Assembly (NCBI RefSeq): GCF_014204795.1
Contig: NZ_JACHMB010000001.1
Span: 5,840,501-5,904,500 of the forward strand
Direction: 5' to 3'
From: Nonomuraea jabiensis
Lineage (GTDB): Bacteria > Actinomycetota > Actinomycetes > Streptosporangiales > Streptosporangiaceae
Length of the DNA: 64,000 bases
Of the stretch, positions 53,083-63,139 are shown in pieces; position 1 is the stretch's first letter; each line of letters starts with the position of its first letter. The notes under the pieces are model-generated. The model was not told where the DNA came from. It saw only the letters and a list, made by a program, of their open reading frames with translations, and ran no database searches. The position numbers were made by a program, and so were the translations under genes.

Positions 53083-53940
53083 ATGTCCATAGAGCTCCAG
53101 TCCACCGGCACGTTCACCATCGGTGACAAGACCGTCCACCGGCTCGGCTTCGGGGCCATGAGCCTCACCGGGCCCGGGGTCTGGGGGCCGCCGCGCGATC
53201 GCGACGAGGCCGTGCGGGTGCTGCGGCGGGCCGTGGAGCTGGGCGTCGATCTCATCGACACCGCCGACTCCTACGGGCCGTACGTCAGCGAGGAGATCAT
53301 CCGGGAGGCGCTGCACCCGTATTCGGAGCGGCTGCTGATCGCGACCAAGGCCGGGTTCGTGCGGCCGGGGCCGGCGCAGTGGGTGGTCGTGGGGCGGCCC
53401 GCGTACCTGCGGCAGGAGGTCGAGATGAGCCTGCGGCGGCTCGGGTTGGACCGGATCGACCTGCTGCAGCTGCACCGCATCGACCCGGAGGTGCCGCTGG
53501 AGGACCAGCTCGGCGAGCTGAAGGCGCTGCGGGACGAGGGCAAGATCGGCAGCATCGGCCTGTCGGAGGTGACCGTCGAGGAGCTGGAACGGGCGCGGCG
53601 CATCGTCGAGATCGTCACCGTGCAGAACCGCTACAGCCTCACCAACGGGTTCTCGGAGGACGTGCTGGAGCACTGTGAGGAGCAGGGGATCGGGTTCATC
53701 CCCTACAGCCCCATCGCCAAGGGCGCGCTGGCGGTGCCCGGCAGCCCCGTGGACCACGTCGCCAAGGCCGTCGGGGCCACGCCCGCGCAGGTCAGCCTGG
53801 CCTGGTTGCTGGCGCGTTCGCCGGTGGTGATGCCGATCCCGGGCACGTCGTCGGTGGCTCACCTGGAGGAGAACCTGGCCGCGTCCACCGTGGAGCTGAC
53901 GGCCGAGCAGGTCAGCGAGCTGACCGCGGCCGCCCGCTGA
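53083..53940 (+). CDS. Aldo/keto reductase
   Basis: 285 aa from ATG 53083 (GGGGAA upstream). NAD(P)H-dependent (beta/alpha)8 oxidoreductase: catalytic Asp and Tyr in IDTADSYGPYVSE, Lys in IATKAGF, His in LQLHRID; NADP-binding end region IPGTSSVAHLEENL. Reduces carbonyl compounds. Substrate unknown; 75 bp gap from the previous gene, so co-transcription is possible but not required. A strong hairpin follows. Confidence 0.93.
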   Translation: MSIELQSTGTFTIGDKTVHRLGFGAMSLTGPGVWGPPRDRDEAVRVLRRAVELGVDLIDTADSYGPYVSEEIIREALHPYSERLLIATKAGFVRPGPAQWVVVGRPAYLRQEVEMSLRRLGLDRIDLLQLHRIDPEVPLEDQLGELKALRDEGKIGSIGLSEVTVEELERARRIVEIVTVQNRYSLTNGFSEDVLEHCEEQGIGFIPYSPIAKGALAVPGSPVDHVAKAVGATPAQVSLAWLLARSPVVMPIPGTSSVAHLEENLAASTVELTAEQVSELTAAAR

Positions 53941-53947
53941 CGGCTCT

Positions 53948-53976
53948 CTGGCGGGCCCCTGGCGGGGGCCCGCCAG
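53948..53976. terminator. Strong bidirectional terminator hairpin
   Basis: CTGGCGGGCCCC (53948-53959) pairs perfectly with GGGGCCCGCCAG (53965-53976), 5-nt loop, between convergent aldo/keto reductase and chitinase genes. Confidence 0.75.
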
Positions 53977-53985
53977 AACGCCGGG

Positions 53986-55926
<1,941 letters not shown>

Positions 55927-55970
55927 GACGCTCCGACATCCGGTTGGGGGTGTACGAGGGGTGGGATGCC

Positions 55971-55994
55971 AGGAAACTATTAGGAAAGTTTCCT
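55971..55994 (-). promoter_or_regulatory. Chitinase operator (AGGAAAGTTTCCT)
   Basis: AGGAAAGTTTCCT at 55982-55994 is a perfect palindrome around one central base, with an extra AGGAAACT half-site at 55971-55978. The inner GAAAGTTTC is identical to the GH30 and xylanase elements; the flanks differ (AG/CT instead of CC/GG). Confidence 0.6.
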
Positions 55995-56034
55995 TTAAGT
56001 TATGAGACGACGTTAGCCTCTGCCTGCGGAGGCG

Positions 56035-56766
56035 TCAATGAGTGAAATCCCCGAGTAAACCCGAGTACCGCTTCGGCGGCGGCGGGGCGTACTCGCCGCG
56101 CGTGCTGGTCCGCAGCCCGAGCGACACCAGCGACTCGACGAGCTTGGTCGCCGCCGTCACCCCGTCGATCACGGGCACGCCCGTCTCGCGCGACACCTCG
56201 GCGCAGGACGACGCCATGCCCGCGCAGCCGAGCACTACCGAGTCGCTCCCGTCGCGCTCGACCGCCGAGGCGCACAGCTCGGTCACGGTCTTGCGGGCGG
56301 CCGGATCCTCCAGGTCGAGCACCGGGATGTCGCAGGCGTGCACGCCTCGGCAGGCGGCGGCGAATCCATATCGGTGGGCCAGCTCCCAGGCCCGGCCCAC
56401 GGTCCTGGACAGGGTCGTGACCACGCTGAACGAGCGCCCGACCAGGGTGGCGGCGTGCATGGCGGCCTCCGCGATCCCGACCACGGGGCCGGTGGCCAGC
56501 TCGCGGGCCGCGTCCAGGCCCGGGTCGCCGAAGCAGGCGATCACGTACCCGTCCACGCCGTCGCGCTCGCCCGCCGCGACCTCGGCCAGCACCCCCGGCA
56601 CGGCGAGCGCCTCGTCGTAGTGGCTCTCGATCGACTCCGGGCCCATGCTCGGGCTGACGGCCGTGACGACGGTGCCCGGCGACGCCACCGCCCTGGCGCA
56701 TCGGCCGATGGACTCGGTCATGGCCAGGGCGGTGTTCGGGTTGATCACTTTGATGCGGTACGTCAT
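56035..56766 (-). CDS. Asp/Glu/hydantoin racemase-family protein
   Basis: 243 aa from ATG 56766, overlapping the transporter stop by 4 bp. Asp/Glu racemase fold with the two catalytic Cys: one in YVIACFGDPGLDAARE, the other in SVVLGCAGMA. N-terminal IKVINPNTALAMTESI is characteristic of hydantoin/allantoin racemases. Interconverts enantiomers of 5-substituted hydantoins or allantoin so that a stereospecific hydrolase can use both. Coupled to an NCS1 permease that would import the substrate. Confidence 0.9.
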   Translation of the reverse strand: MTYRIKVINPNTALAMTESIGRCARAVASPGTVVTAVSPSMGPESIESHYDEALAVPGVLAEVAAGERDGVDGYVIACFGDPGLDAARELATGPVVGIAEAAMHAATLVGRSFSVVTTLSRTVGRAWELAHRYGFAAACRGVHACDIPVLDLEDPAARKTVTELCASAVERDGSDSVVLGCAGMASSCAEVSRETGVPVIDGVTAATKLVESLVSLGLRTSTRGEYAPPPPKRYSGLLGDFTH

Positions 56767-58244
56767 GCCGCGGCGATCCTGGGCACGCGCCGCTCCAGGG
56801 TCACCAGCGCCACGAAGCCCAGCCCGCAGCCGATGAACCAGCTGTAGTCGGCGATCCACGTCAGGTCGGCCGTCGTCACACCGAGGTCGAGCAGCATCTT
56901 GGGCACGAGCACGGAGGCGATGGCGGGCACGCCGCTCGCGACGGTGGCCCAGATCGCGTTGGGGTTGTAACCCTTGCTGAACCAGTAGCGGCCGGACCGG
57001 TCGAGGGTGAACAGGTCGTCCACCGCCACCCGCTGCCGCGCGCACACGTAGTAGCCCGCGATTAGGATCCCGAACAGCGGGCCGATCAGCGCGCCGAGCA
57101 GGCCGAGCGTGTAGTGGATGGCGTCGGGGTTGCCGTACCAGTTCCACGGCGTGAGCAGCACCGAGCCGACCGCCGCGATCATCCCGCCGGTGCGCCAGCT
57201 GATCCGCTGCGGGCTGACGTTGGAGAAGTCGAACGCGGGCGAGATGAAGTTCGCGACGATGTTGATGCCCACGGTCGCGATCACGAAGGTCAGGCCGCCG
57301 AGGAGGATCGCGAACGGCGTGTCGATGCGCTGCACGGTGTGGATCGGGTCGGTGATGAGCTCGCCGAAGACGGGGACCGTGGCCGAGGCGGTGATGACCG
57401 TCAGGATCGAGAAGAACAGGAAGTTGACCGGCAGGCCGAGGAGGTTGCCCTGCTTCACCGCCCGAAATGACCGGCCATACCGCGAAAAATCGCCGAAATT
57501 CAGCATCGGCCCGGAGAAGTACGATACGACCAGGGCGATCGCGCTCAGCATGACCGGGATCGACTCGCCGAACCCGAGGCTGTCGCCCTGCGACAGGTCC
57601 AGGCTGATGTTCTCCCAGCCCGCCTTGCTCACCAGGTAGATGGCCAGCGCGACCATGACCACGTACACCGCGGGCCCGGCCCAGTCCACGAAGCGCCGGA
57701 TCGCGTCCATGCCCCGCCAGAACACGGCCGCCTGCGCGACCCACAGGATCGCGTAGCAGATGTACCCGAGCGCGGACAGGCCGAGGAAGCTCGGCCCGTT
57801 CAGCGCGGCGGTGGCCGGCCAGAACTTGAGGAAGACGATGATGAGCGACTGCGAGGCCAGGTATGTCTGCACGCCGTACCACGCGATGGCGATGGCGCCG
57901 CGCACGATGGCGGGGATGTTCGCGCCGAGCACGCCGAAGACGGCGCGGTTGATCACCGGGTACGGTACCCCGGTGACCTGGCTGGGCTTGGCCACCAGGT
58001 TGCAGAAGACGTTGACGATGACGATGCCGGCCAGCAGCGCGAAGAGCACCTGCCAGCTCGCCAGCCCGAGCGCGAACAGGCTGCCCGCGGTGACGTAGCC
58101 GCCGACGCTGTGCACGTCGGACATCCAGAAGGCGACGATGTTGTACGACGACCAGGTCTGCTCGCGCAGCGGCGCGAGGTCCTCGTTCGTCAATCGAGGG
58201 TCGTAGGCAGGGGGCTGCGTTACCGAGACGGTGGGCTCTGTCAT
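56763..58244 (-). CDS. NCS1-family permease (hydantoin/allantoin/nucleobase type)
   Basis: 493 aa from ATG 58244; an in-frame ATG at 58253 would add three residues. Twelve predicted TM helices; NCS1 hallmarks WSSYNIVAFWMSDVHSVGGY and the conserved NFGDFSRYG motif. Proton- or sodium-coupled importer. Translationally coupled to the racemase gene, so hydantoins or allantoin are likely substrates. The divergent XRE-cupin regulator and a GTGTTAAG-n6-CTTAACAC operator sit upstream. Confidence 0.93.
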   Translation of the reverse strand: MTEPTVSVTQPPAYDPRLTNEDLAPLREQTWSSYNIVAFWMSDVHSVGGYVTAGSLFALGLASWQVLFALLAGIVIVNVFCNLVAKPSQVTGVPYPVINRAVFGVLGANIPAIVRGAIAIAWYGVQTYLASQSLIIVFLKFWPATAALNGPSFLGLSALGYICYAILWVAQAAVFWRGMDAIRRFVDWAGPAVYVVMVALAIYLVSKAGWENISLDLSQGDSLGFGESIPVMLSAIALVVSYFSGPMLNFGDFSRYGRSFRAVKQGNLLGLPVNFLFFSILTVITASATVPVFGELITDPIHTVQRIDTPFAILLGGLTFVIATVGINIVANFISPAFDFSNVSPQRISWRTGGMIAAVGSVLLTPWNWYGNPDAIHYTLGLLGALIGPLFGILIAGYYVCARQRVAVDDLFTLDRSGRYWFSKGYNPNAIWATVASGVPAIASVLVPKMLLDLGVTTADLTWIADYSWFIGCGLGFVALVTLERRVPRIAAA

Positions 58245-58277
58245 GTGCGGCATCCTTGGGGGGTGACGTGCGTCCGA

Positions 58278-58299
58278 GTGTTAAGTGATCGCTTAACAC
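58278..58299. promoter_or_regulatory. Operator for the XRE-cupin regulator
   Basis: GTGTTAAG-n6-CTTAACAC, 22 bp with perfect 8-bp arms and central GATC, between divergent permease and regulator genes. A second GTGTTAAG half-site lies at 58344-58351, immediately before the regulator start. Confidence 0.7.
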
Positions 58300-58356
58300 C
58301 TGCTGTTAATGTATGCCTTGACATCCGATTGATGATTGCGCCCGTGTTAAGCCCTT

Positions 58357-58968
58357 GTGACGGAGACGATGGACAGCCCAACTGACCTGGAAGCGGTCGG
58401 CAACGAGCGCCTCGGTCAGCGGCTCCGCGAGCTCCGCACCCGCTCGGGGAAGTCGCTGCGGGCGGTGGCGCGGGAGCTGGGCATCTCGGCCAGCGCGGTG
58501 TCGCAGATCGAGCGGGGGACGATGCGCCCCTCGGTGAGCCGGCTCATCGCGTACGTCTCCACCATCGGGGTGCCGCTGGCGGCCGTCTTCGACGCGCAGG
58601 AGGAGCCCCGCACGGACTCCGCGTCGCCCGGCTTCGCGATCAGGCGGGCCTGGGAGGTCGCGCCGATACAGCTCAGCGGGGGAGTGACGTTCCGCCGGCT
58701 GTCACCGGGGCCGACGCCCGACGTGGAGTTCTTCGAGTCCACCTACCCGCCGAACGCCGTCTCCACGGCTCACGGGCAGTTCCTCAAGCACGAGGGGTAC
58801 GAGGTGGGCACGGTCACGGAGGGGGAGCTGACCATCGAATTCGAGTCGGAGGTGGTGACCCTGTCCAAGGGCGACTCGATCACCTTCCCGTGCAGCCGGC
58901 CGCACATCATCGGCAACCGCTCCAGCACCGTCACCGCCGTCGCCACCTGGCTGATCGTGCACCGCTGA
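58357..58968 (+). CDS. XRE-family regulator with C-terminal cupin domain
   Basis: 203 aa from GTG 58357 (ATG 58369 is an alternative). HTH_3 (LRAVARELGISASAVSQIER) plus a cupin_2 sensor (HEGYEVGTVTEGELTIEFES; 'LSKGDSITFPCSRPHIIGN'). Members control amine, amino acid or hydantoin catabolic genes. Divergent from the NCS1-racemase operon. Its 3' 267 bp are overlapped antisense by the reading frame of the VOC dioxygenase gene. Confidence 0.9.
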   Translation: MTETMDSPTDLEAVGNERLGQRLRELRTRSGKSLRAVARELGISASAVSQIERGTMRPSVSRLIAYVSTIGVPLAAVFDAQEEPRTDSASPGFAIRRAWEVAPIQLSGGVTFRRLSPGPTPDVEFFESTYPPNAVSTAHGQFLKHEGYEVGTVTEGELTIEFESEVVTLSKGDSITFPCSRPHIIGNRSSTVTAVATWLIVHR

Positions 58969-59727
58969 GCAGCACCCGAGGGCGATGGGCGGGGTGCCGT
59001 GGGTGTGGAAGGAGGCGATGGTCTTCAGCCCCCACGCCTGGCCCTTGGCCCGCTCGGCCTCCGTCCACGTGATCGTCCGCCAGTCGGGCGCCAGGATGAG
59101 CCTCGTCAGCGGGTTGCACAGCTCGACGCGGTTGCCGCCGGGCTCGTAGACATACAGGAAGAAGGTCTGCTGGATGGCGTGCCTGTGCGGGCCGGTCTCG
59201 ATGAACACGCCGCTGTCCAGGCAGAGGTCGGCGGCCGCGGCCTCGGCGGCCAGGAAGTTGACGTGGTCGAGGCGGCGCACGCCCACGCCGTGGCCGGGGA
59301 ACGCCTGCGGCTGGTTCTTCAGCGCGGGACGCAGCTCCCCGGGGGGCTCGTACCACTGCGACTCCCAGTAGAGGCGCAGCTCGTGGCCGTCGGGGTCGCG
59401 GAAGGCGTACGTCGGGCCGCGGCCCGGGGCGCCGTGCCGCCAGCCGATGCCCAGGCCGGCGTCCTTGATCGCGCGCACCCGGCGCTCCAGCGCCTCCTGG
59501 CTGCTCGCCCGCAGTCCGGTCGAGCCGATGCCGGAGGTGCGGTGGGCTGTCAGCGTGAGGCTGTGGTGCTCGTAGTCTTCGTACGTGCGCAGGTGGATCG
59601 AGTCGCCGGCCTGTGCGGCGGCGGTCATGCCGAGGATCTCGGTGAAGAACCACAGGCTGCGCTCCTGCTCGGGCGTGCGCAGCTCGACGTCGCCGAGGTG
59701 GGCGATGTCATGCAGCAGAGCGTTCAT
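58702..59727 (-). CDS. Catechol 2,3-dioxygenase-like VOC protein with run-on C-terminus
   Basis: 341 aa from ATG 59727. Residues 1-250 are a two-module type I extradiol dioxygenase; likely iron ligands are His in RRLDHVNFL and others in AHLGDVELR (His) and GGNRVELC (Glu). Family members end near FHTHGTPP; here the frame has no stop and continues about 90 residues antisense to the XRE gene, giving a composition unlike a folded domain. The natural stop appears lost by mutation. Last gene of the GntR-regulated minus-strand cluster with a PIG-L hydratase-like, an RraA-type aldolase and a PrpF relic, consistent with aromatic meta-cleavage. Confidence 0.75.
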   Translation of the reverse strand: MNALLHDIAHLGDVELRTPEQERSLWFFTEILGMTAAAQAGDSIHLRTYEDYEHHSLTLTAHRTSGIGSTGLRASSQEALERRVRAIKDAGLGIGWRHGAPGRGPTYAFRDPDGHELRLYWESQWYEPPGELRPALKNQPQAFPGHGVGVRRLDHVNFLAAEAAAADLCLDSGVFIETGPHRHAIQQTFFLYVYEPGGNRVELCNPLTRLILAPDWRTITWTEAERAKGQAWGLKTIASFHTHGTPPIALGCCSAVHDQPGGDGGDGAGAVADDVRPAAREGDRVALGQGHHLRLEFDGQLPLRDRAHLVPLVLEELPVSRGDGVRRVGGLEELHVGRRPR

Positions 59728-59893
59728 CGCCGGTGACGTCGCCGAGCCCCATGAGCTTGCCCGCCCGGACGCGCAACGACTGCACGCGCTTCCGAGGGTC
59801 GCGGGGGAGGTCGCGGGCCAGGAAGTAGGCCCCTTTGGAGGTGCCGCCACGCATCACCATGCATCGCACACCGCCGTCGTCGCCCGTGCGCAC
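59708..59893 (-). pseudogene. PrpF/4-oxalomesaconate tautomerase relic
   Basis: 61 codons. The N-terminus GVRCMVMRGGTSKGAYFLARDLP is the PrpF-family start (quoted in parts: VRCMVMRGGTSKG, AYFLARDLP). It jumps to VQSLRVRAGKLMGLGDVT, which in full-length proteins lies far downstream, then stops. About four-fifths of a ~350-aa protein is missing. In gallate/protocatechuate-4,5 pathways PrpF homologues (GalD type) tautomerise oxalomesaconate, matching the flanking aldolase and hydratase genes. Confidence 0.7.
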
Positions 59894-59897
59894 GCCG

Positions 59898-60597
59898 TCA
59901 CATCGGTCCGTACTCGGCGGCCGTCACGTACGTAATGCCGAGTCCGGGCAGTCGCTCGCGCAGGCCGTAGCGGTCGAGCCCCAGCTCCCCCTTCGCGAAC
60001 GCCTCCCGCGCCGCGGCCTCCTTCGCGGCTCTGGCGGCGGAGGCGGAGATGGCCCGCTCCAGGTCGCCCCCGCGGCACCACCAGCACCCCGTCGTCGTCG
60101 CCGAGGATCGTGTCGCCGGGCCGGACGAGCTGCCCGCCCACGGTGACGGGCACGTTGACGGCGCCGGGCGTCGCCTTGACCGTGCCCTGGGCGCTGACGG
60201 CCGCGCTCCACACCGGGAAGCCCATGGCCCGCAACCCGGCGACGTCGCGTACGCCCGCGTCGATCACCAGCCCGCGCACGCCCCGGGAGCGCAGCGAGGT
60301 GGCCAGCAGCTCACCGAACATCCCGTCGGTGGACGGCGAGGTCGTGGCCACGACCAGGACGTCCCCCTCCTGGCACTGCTCGACCGCGACGTGGATCATC
60401 AGGTTGTCGCCCGGCCAGCACAGCACCGTGACCGCGTTGCCGCCCGTGCTGCACCTGGGCCACGCGGGGCGCAGCCCCGGCCCCAGGTAGCCGGTGCGGC
60501 CGAGCGCCTCGTGGACGGTCGCGACGCCGTACGCGGCCAGGGCGTCGATCCGGTCGAGGCTCGACCGCGGCGTGCCGGTGACGACCACGTGCCTCAT
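59898..60597 (-). CDS. ligK: RraA-like 4-carboxy-4-hydroxy-2-oxoadipate aldolase, frameshifted
   Basis: ATG 60597 overlaps the PIG-L stop by 4 bp. RraA/HMG-aldolase fold: DALAAYGVATVHEALGRTG, GDNLMIHVAVEQCQEGDVLVV, GLVIDAGVRDVAGLR (Arg and Asp of the metal/oxaloacetate site). At 60067-60071 an extra base in a G/C run shifts the frame; dropping one restores ERAISASAARAAKEAAAREA and a normal ending at TGA 59898-59900 (YVTAAEYGPM). Without correction the last 60 residues are scrambled, though the catalytic core is intact. Cleaves CHA to pyruvate and oxaloacetate in the 4,5-cleavage pathway. The gene symbol is by family and context. Confidence 0.75.
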
Positions 60598-61331
60598 GCC
60601 AGCACGTCCGTCACCTGCGGGTAGAGCCGCATGTACGCCTCGCCCATGGTGTCGTGCGGCAGGCCGAGGTTGGGGCCCGCGTTGCGGCGCAGCTGCACCC
60701 CGCGGCGCTTGGCGAGGTCGGTGTAGTAGTCCCACATGTGCTGCTGGGCCGGCAGGCACTCCATCGCCTTGCGCTTCCTGTCGAACACCGGGGTGATGTC
60801 GAGCAGCACGTCGGGCTTGAAGTCGCACTGCTCGGGCTGGTGCGGCTCGAAGAAGAACACGGGCGGCGCGCCGAGCGGCTCGCCCGGCGCGTCGTAGCCC
60901 GCGGCCTGCGCCAGCACGCGGGCCTGCAGCGCCATGCGGGCCGCCGCGGGGTGGTCGCCGTTGTACGGGTCGGCCAGCGGATGCGTCAGCACCACGTCGG
61001 GCTCGACCTCCCGGTAGATCCGCACCAGCCGGTCGACCAGCTCCGGGGTCTCCACCAGGGGATAGTCGCCCGCGTCGAGGAACTCGATCTCGGCGCCCAG
61101 GGCCGCGGCCGCGTTCTGCGCCTCCTCGCGGCGGATCGCCTTGATCTCGTCGAGCGTACGGCCGGCGCGCCACGCCTTCGCGGACTCGCCGCGCTCGCCG
61201 AAGCTGAGACAGACCACCTTGGCCAGCTCGCCGCGGCCGGTCGCGAGCGCGATGGCGCCGCCCGCGCGCCAGACGAAGTCGCCCGCGTGGGCGCTGATCA
61301 CCAGAAGTGTGGGGGTCTTTGCCGAGGTCAC
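60594..61331 (-). CDS. galB: PIG-L-family zinc hydrolase, probable 4-oxalomesaconate hydratase
   Basis: 245 aa, GTG start. LmbE/PIG-L fold: zinc motif as SAHAGDFVWRAGGAI (AHxGD in place of AHPDD) and HPLADPYNGDHPAA with further His/Asp ligands, then FFFEPHQPEQCDFKPDVLLD. This AHAxDFxWRAGGA variant resembles the GalB-type 4-oxalomesaconate hydratases rather than sugar deacetylases, and the next genes (RraA aldolase, PrpF relic) fit the same pathway. Other deacetylase functions remain possible. First gene of the minus-strand cluster, with GntR-type operators upstream at 61354-61438. Confidence 0.65.
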   Translation of the reverse strand: MTSAKTPTLLVISAHAGDFVWRAGGAIALATGRGELAKVVCLSFGERGESAKAWRAGRTLDEIKAIRREEAQNAAAALGAEIEFLDAGDYPLVETPELVDRLVRIYREVEPDVVLTHPLADPYNGDHPAAARMALQARVLAQAAGYDAPGEPLGAPPVFFFEPHQPEQCDFKPDVLLDITPVFDRKRKAMECLPAQQHMWDYYTDLAKRRGVQLRRNAGPNLGLPHDTMGEAYMRLYPQVTDVLA

Positions 61332-61353
61332 TCGCTGACGCTACGAGCCGATC

Positions 61354-61438
61354 GATCATATTGTCAACAGTTTCATCGGCAATCCGGCTGGATGCTCGAC
61401 AGTGGGGCTGGTCGAGGGCGTGATTCGACAATATTGTC
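61354..61438. promoter_or_regulatory. GntR operators in the divergent galB/dehydrogenase promoter
   Basis: GACAATATTGTC at 61427-61438 is a perfect 12-bp palindrome 6 bp before the dehydrogenase ATG; GATCATATTGTC at 61354-61365 is a degenerate copy near the PIG-L start. The same element occurs upstream of the GntR gene. Confidence 0.7.
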
Positions 61439-61444
61439 AACGAT

Positions 61445-62248
61445 ATGGCTATTCTCATGCAGGTGGCGGTGCTCGGCTACGGCGAGGTCGGCCGCGTCCT
61501 CGCGCGTGGCCTCGCGCCCCGGGTGCGCCTTCGGGTCTACGATCCCGCCCACCCGCCGTCGCCGTCCGGCGGGCCGCCGCTGGTCGCGTGCAACGCCGAG
61601 GCCGTACGCGGGGCCGACGTCGTCATCGCCGTGACCACCGGCGCCGACAGCCTGGCCGCCTGCGAGGAGTCGCGCCCCAGCCTGAGGCCCGGCGCGCTCT
61701 ACGCCGACCTGTCCACGAGCGCGCCCGGCGACAAACTGCGCATCGCCGAGCTGGTGGCGTCGGCGGGCGCGTCGGCCGTGGACGGCGCGATCATGGCGCC
61801 GATCCCGCTGCGGGGCCTGGCGACCCCGATCCTGGCCAGCGGCGGCGACGCGGCCCGCTTCGCCGCCTTCGCCGGCCGCCACGGCATGGACGTGACGCCG
61901 ATCGGCGGCTCGCCCGGTGACGCGGCGGCTCGCAAGCTGCTGCGGAGCGTGCTGGTGAAGGGGTTGAGCGCGCTCGTCATCGAGTCCCGGCGGGCCGCCG
62001 AGGCGGCGGGGCTGGGGGAGTGGTTCTGGGAGCACCTGCTGGAGACGGTGTCCGCGGCCGACGAGCGGTTCGTGGTGCGGCTGCTGGAGGGGGCGGGGCA
62101 GCACAGCGTGCGCCGGGTGCACGAGATGCACGCGGCCACCCGGATGCTGGAGTCGCTCGGGGTGCCCCACGCCATGACCGCCGCCACGGCCGTCACCCTG
62201 GAGGACGTGAGCCACACCGGCCTCCCACCCGTCCCGGGCGGGCCATGA
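61445..62248 (+). CDS. NAD(P)-dependent beta-hydroxyacid dehydrogenase-like protein
   Basis: 267 aa. N-terminal Rossmann domain VAVLGYGEVGRVLARGL (6-phosphogluconate/3-hydroxyisobutyrate dehydrogenase type), then a DUF1932-like C-terminal helical domain (KLLRSVLVKGLSALVIES, HEMHAATRMLESLGV), which carries the usual catalytic Lys region. Reduces or oxidises a 2- or 3-hydroxy acid. Divergent from the PIG-L gene and convergent with GntR. Probably completes or branches the aromatic-acid pathway. Confidence 0.85.
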   Translation: MAILMQVAVLGYGEVGRVLARGLAPRVRLRVYDPAHPPSPSGGPPLVACNAEAVRGADVVIAVTTGADSLAACEESRPSLRPGALYADLSTSAPGDKLRIAELVASAGASAVDGAIMAPIPLRGLATPILASGGDAARFAAFAGRHGMDVTPIGGSPGDAAARKLLRSVLVKGLSALVIESRRAAEAAGLGEWFWEHLLETVSAADERFVVRLLEGAGQHSVRRVHEMHAATRMLESLGVPHAMTAATAVTLEDVSHTGLPPVPGGP

Positions 62249-62290
62249 GGCGGCCCGTCAGCGGGGCGGCCTCCAGAGCGGCGGTGGCCG

Positions 62291-62929
62291 TCAGTCGGTG
62301 GCCTCCAGGGCTTTGGCGACGCTGCGCAGGTGCTGCTGCATGGCCGTCTGTGCCGCCTCCGGGTCGCGGGCGACGATGGCGGCCACGATCAGCTCGTGCT
62401 GCGGCAACGACAGCGCCGCCCGCCCCGGCTGCCGGGCCAGGCGGAACTTGTGCCGGATCACCTGCGCCCCCAGCCGCTCGATGATCGACGCCGACGTCTG
62501 GTGGGCGGCGATCTCGCGGACCTTGGCGTGCAGCGCCGCGTTGAGCTCGGAATATCGGTCGAGGTCGTTGCGCTCCACGGCGGCGCGCATCTCGGCGACG
62601 ATCTCCCGCAGCCGCCCCGCCTGCTCGGGGGTGACGCGCTCGGCGGCCTTGGCGGCGGACAGGCCCTCCAGCACCATCCGCACCTCCGTGATCTCGACGG
62701 CCTCCGCCTTGGAGATCGCCCGGACCCGGGCGCCCTTGTTGCGTAGGATCTCGACCAGCCCCTCCGAGGCCAGCTCTCTGAACGTCTCGCGCACGGCCGC
62801 GCGGGTGGCCCCGAACTGCTCGCACACGTCGGCCTCGACCAGGCGCTGGTTGGGCACGAAGTCCCCGCCGAGCACGGCCGCTCTGAGCCGGTCGGTCAGC
62901 GTCTCCTCCAGCGGGGACTCAGGGGTCAC
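62291..62929 (-). CDS. GntR/FadR-family regulator (FCD domain)
   Basis: 212 aa from GTG 62929, which has an ideal CAGGAGGA; the TTG at 62974 lies in the operator. N-terminal GntR winged helix (LRAAVLGGDFVPNQRLVEAD, then FGATRAAVRETFRELASEGL), C-terminal FCD domain with metal-coordinating Asp/His pattern (DLDRYSELNAALHAKVREIA). Effector likely a carboxylic acid intermediate. The same GACAATATTGTC-type element lies upstream of itself and in the galB/dehydrogenase promoter, so it is the cluster's regulator. Confidence 0.93.
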   Translation of the reverse strand: MTPESPLEETLTDRLRAAVLGGDFVPNQRLVEADVCEQFGATRAAVRETFRELASEGLVEILRNKGARVRAISKAEAVEITEVRMVLEGLSAAKAAERVTPEQAGRLREIVAEMRAAVERNDLDRYSELNAALHAKVREIAAHQTSASIIERLGAQVIRHKFRLARQPGRAALSLPQHELIVAAIVARDPEAAQTAMQQHLRSVAKALEATD

Positions 62930-62957
62930 GGAATCCTCCTGTACTTCGAGTTTCGTT

Positions 62958-62979
62958 GACAATATTATCGACAATTATC
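62958..62979 (-). promoter_or_regulatory. GntR autoregulatory operator
   Basis: GACAATATTATC (62958-62969, one mismatch to the palindrome at 61427) followed directly by GACAATTATC, 29 bp before the GntR start codon. Confidence 0.65.
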
Positions 62980-63139
62980 CTCGGAGCCGCGAACCCGCGA
63001 GGACCTTGGGCTTTGATCGTTTAGGCCCGATCTGTCGGTGAGCTCCGGTAAGTTCCCGGATCATTGATCAGCCGGTCACGAAGGCGCACGCATTCCCGCA
63101 TGCGCCCGTGCGCCGGCCGGGGCGGGAGGGTTCGAGGTC

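Noticed and set aside
59898..61458. Single minus-strand frame 59854-61458 as one gene
   Set aside because: It joins an out-of-frame N-terminal part over the PIG-L gene to RraA; the real RraA start is ATG 60597.
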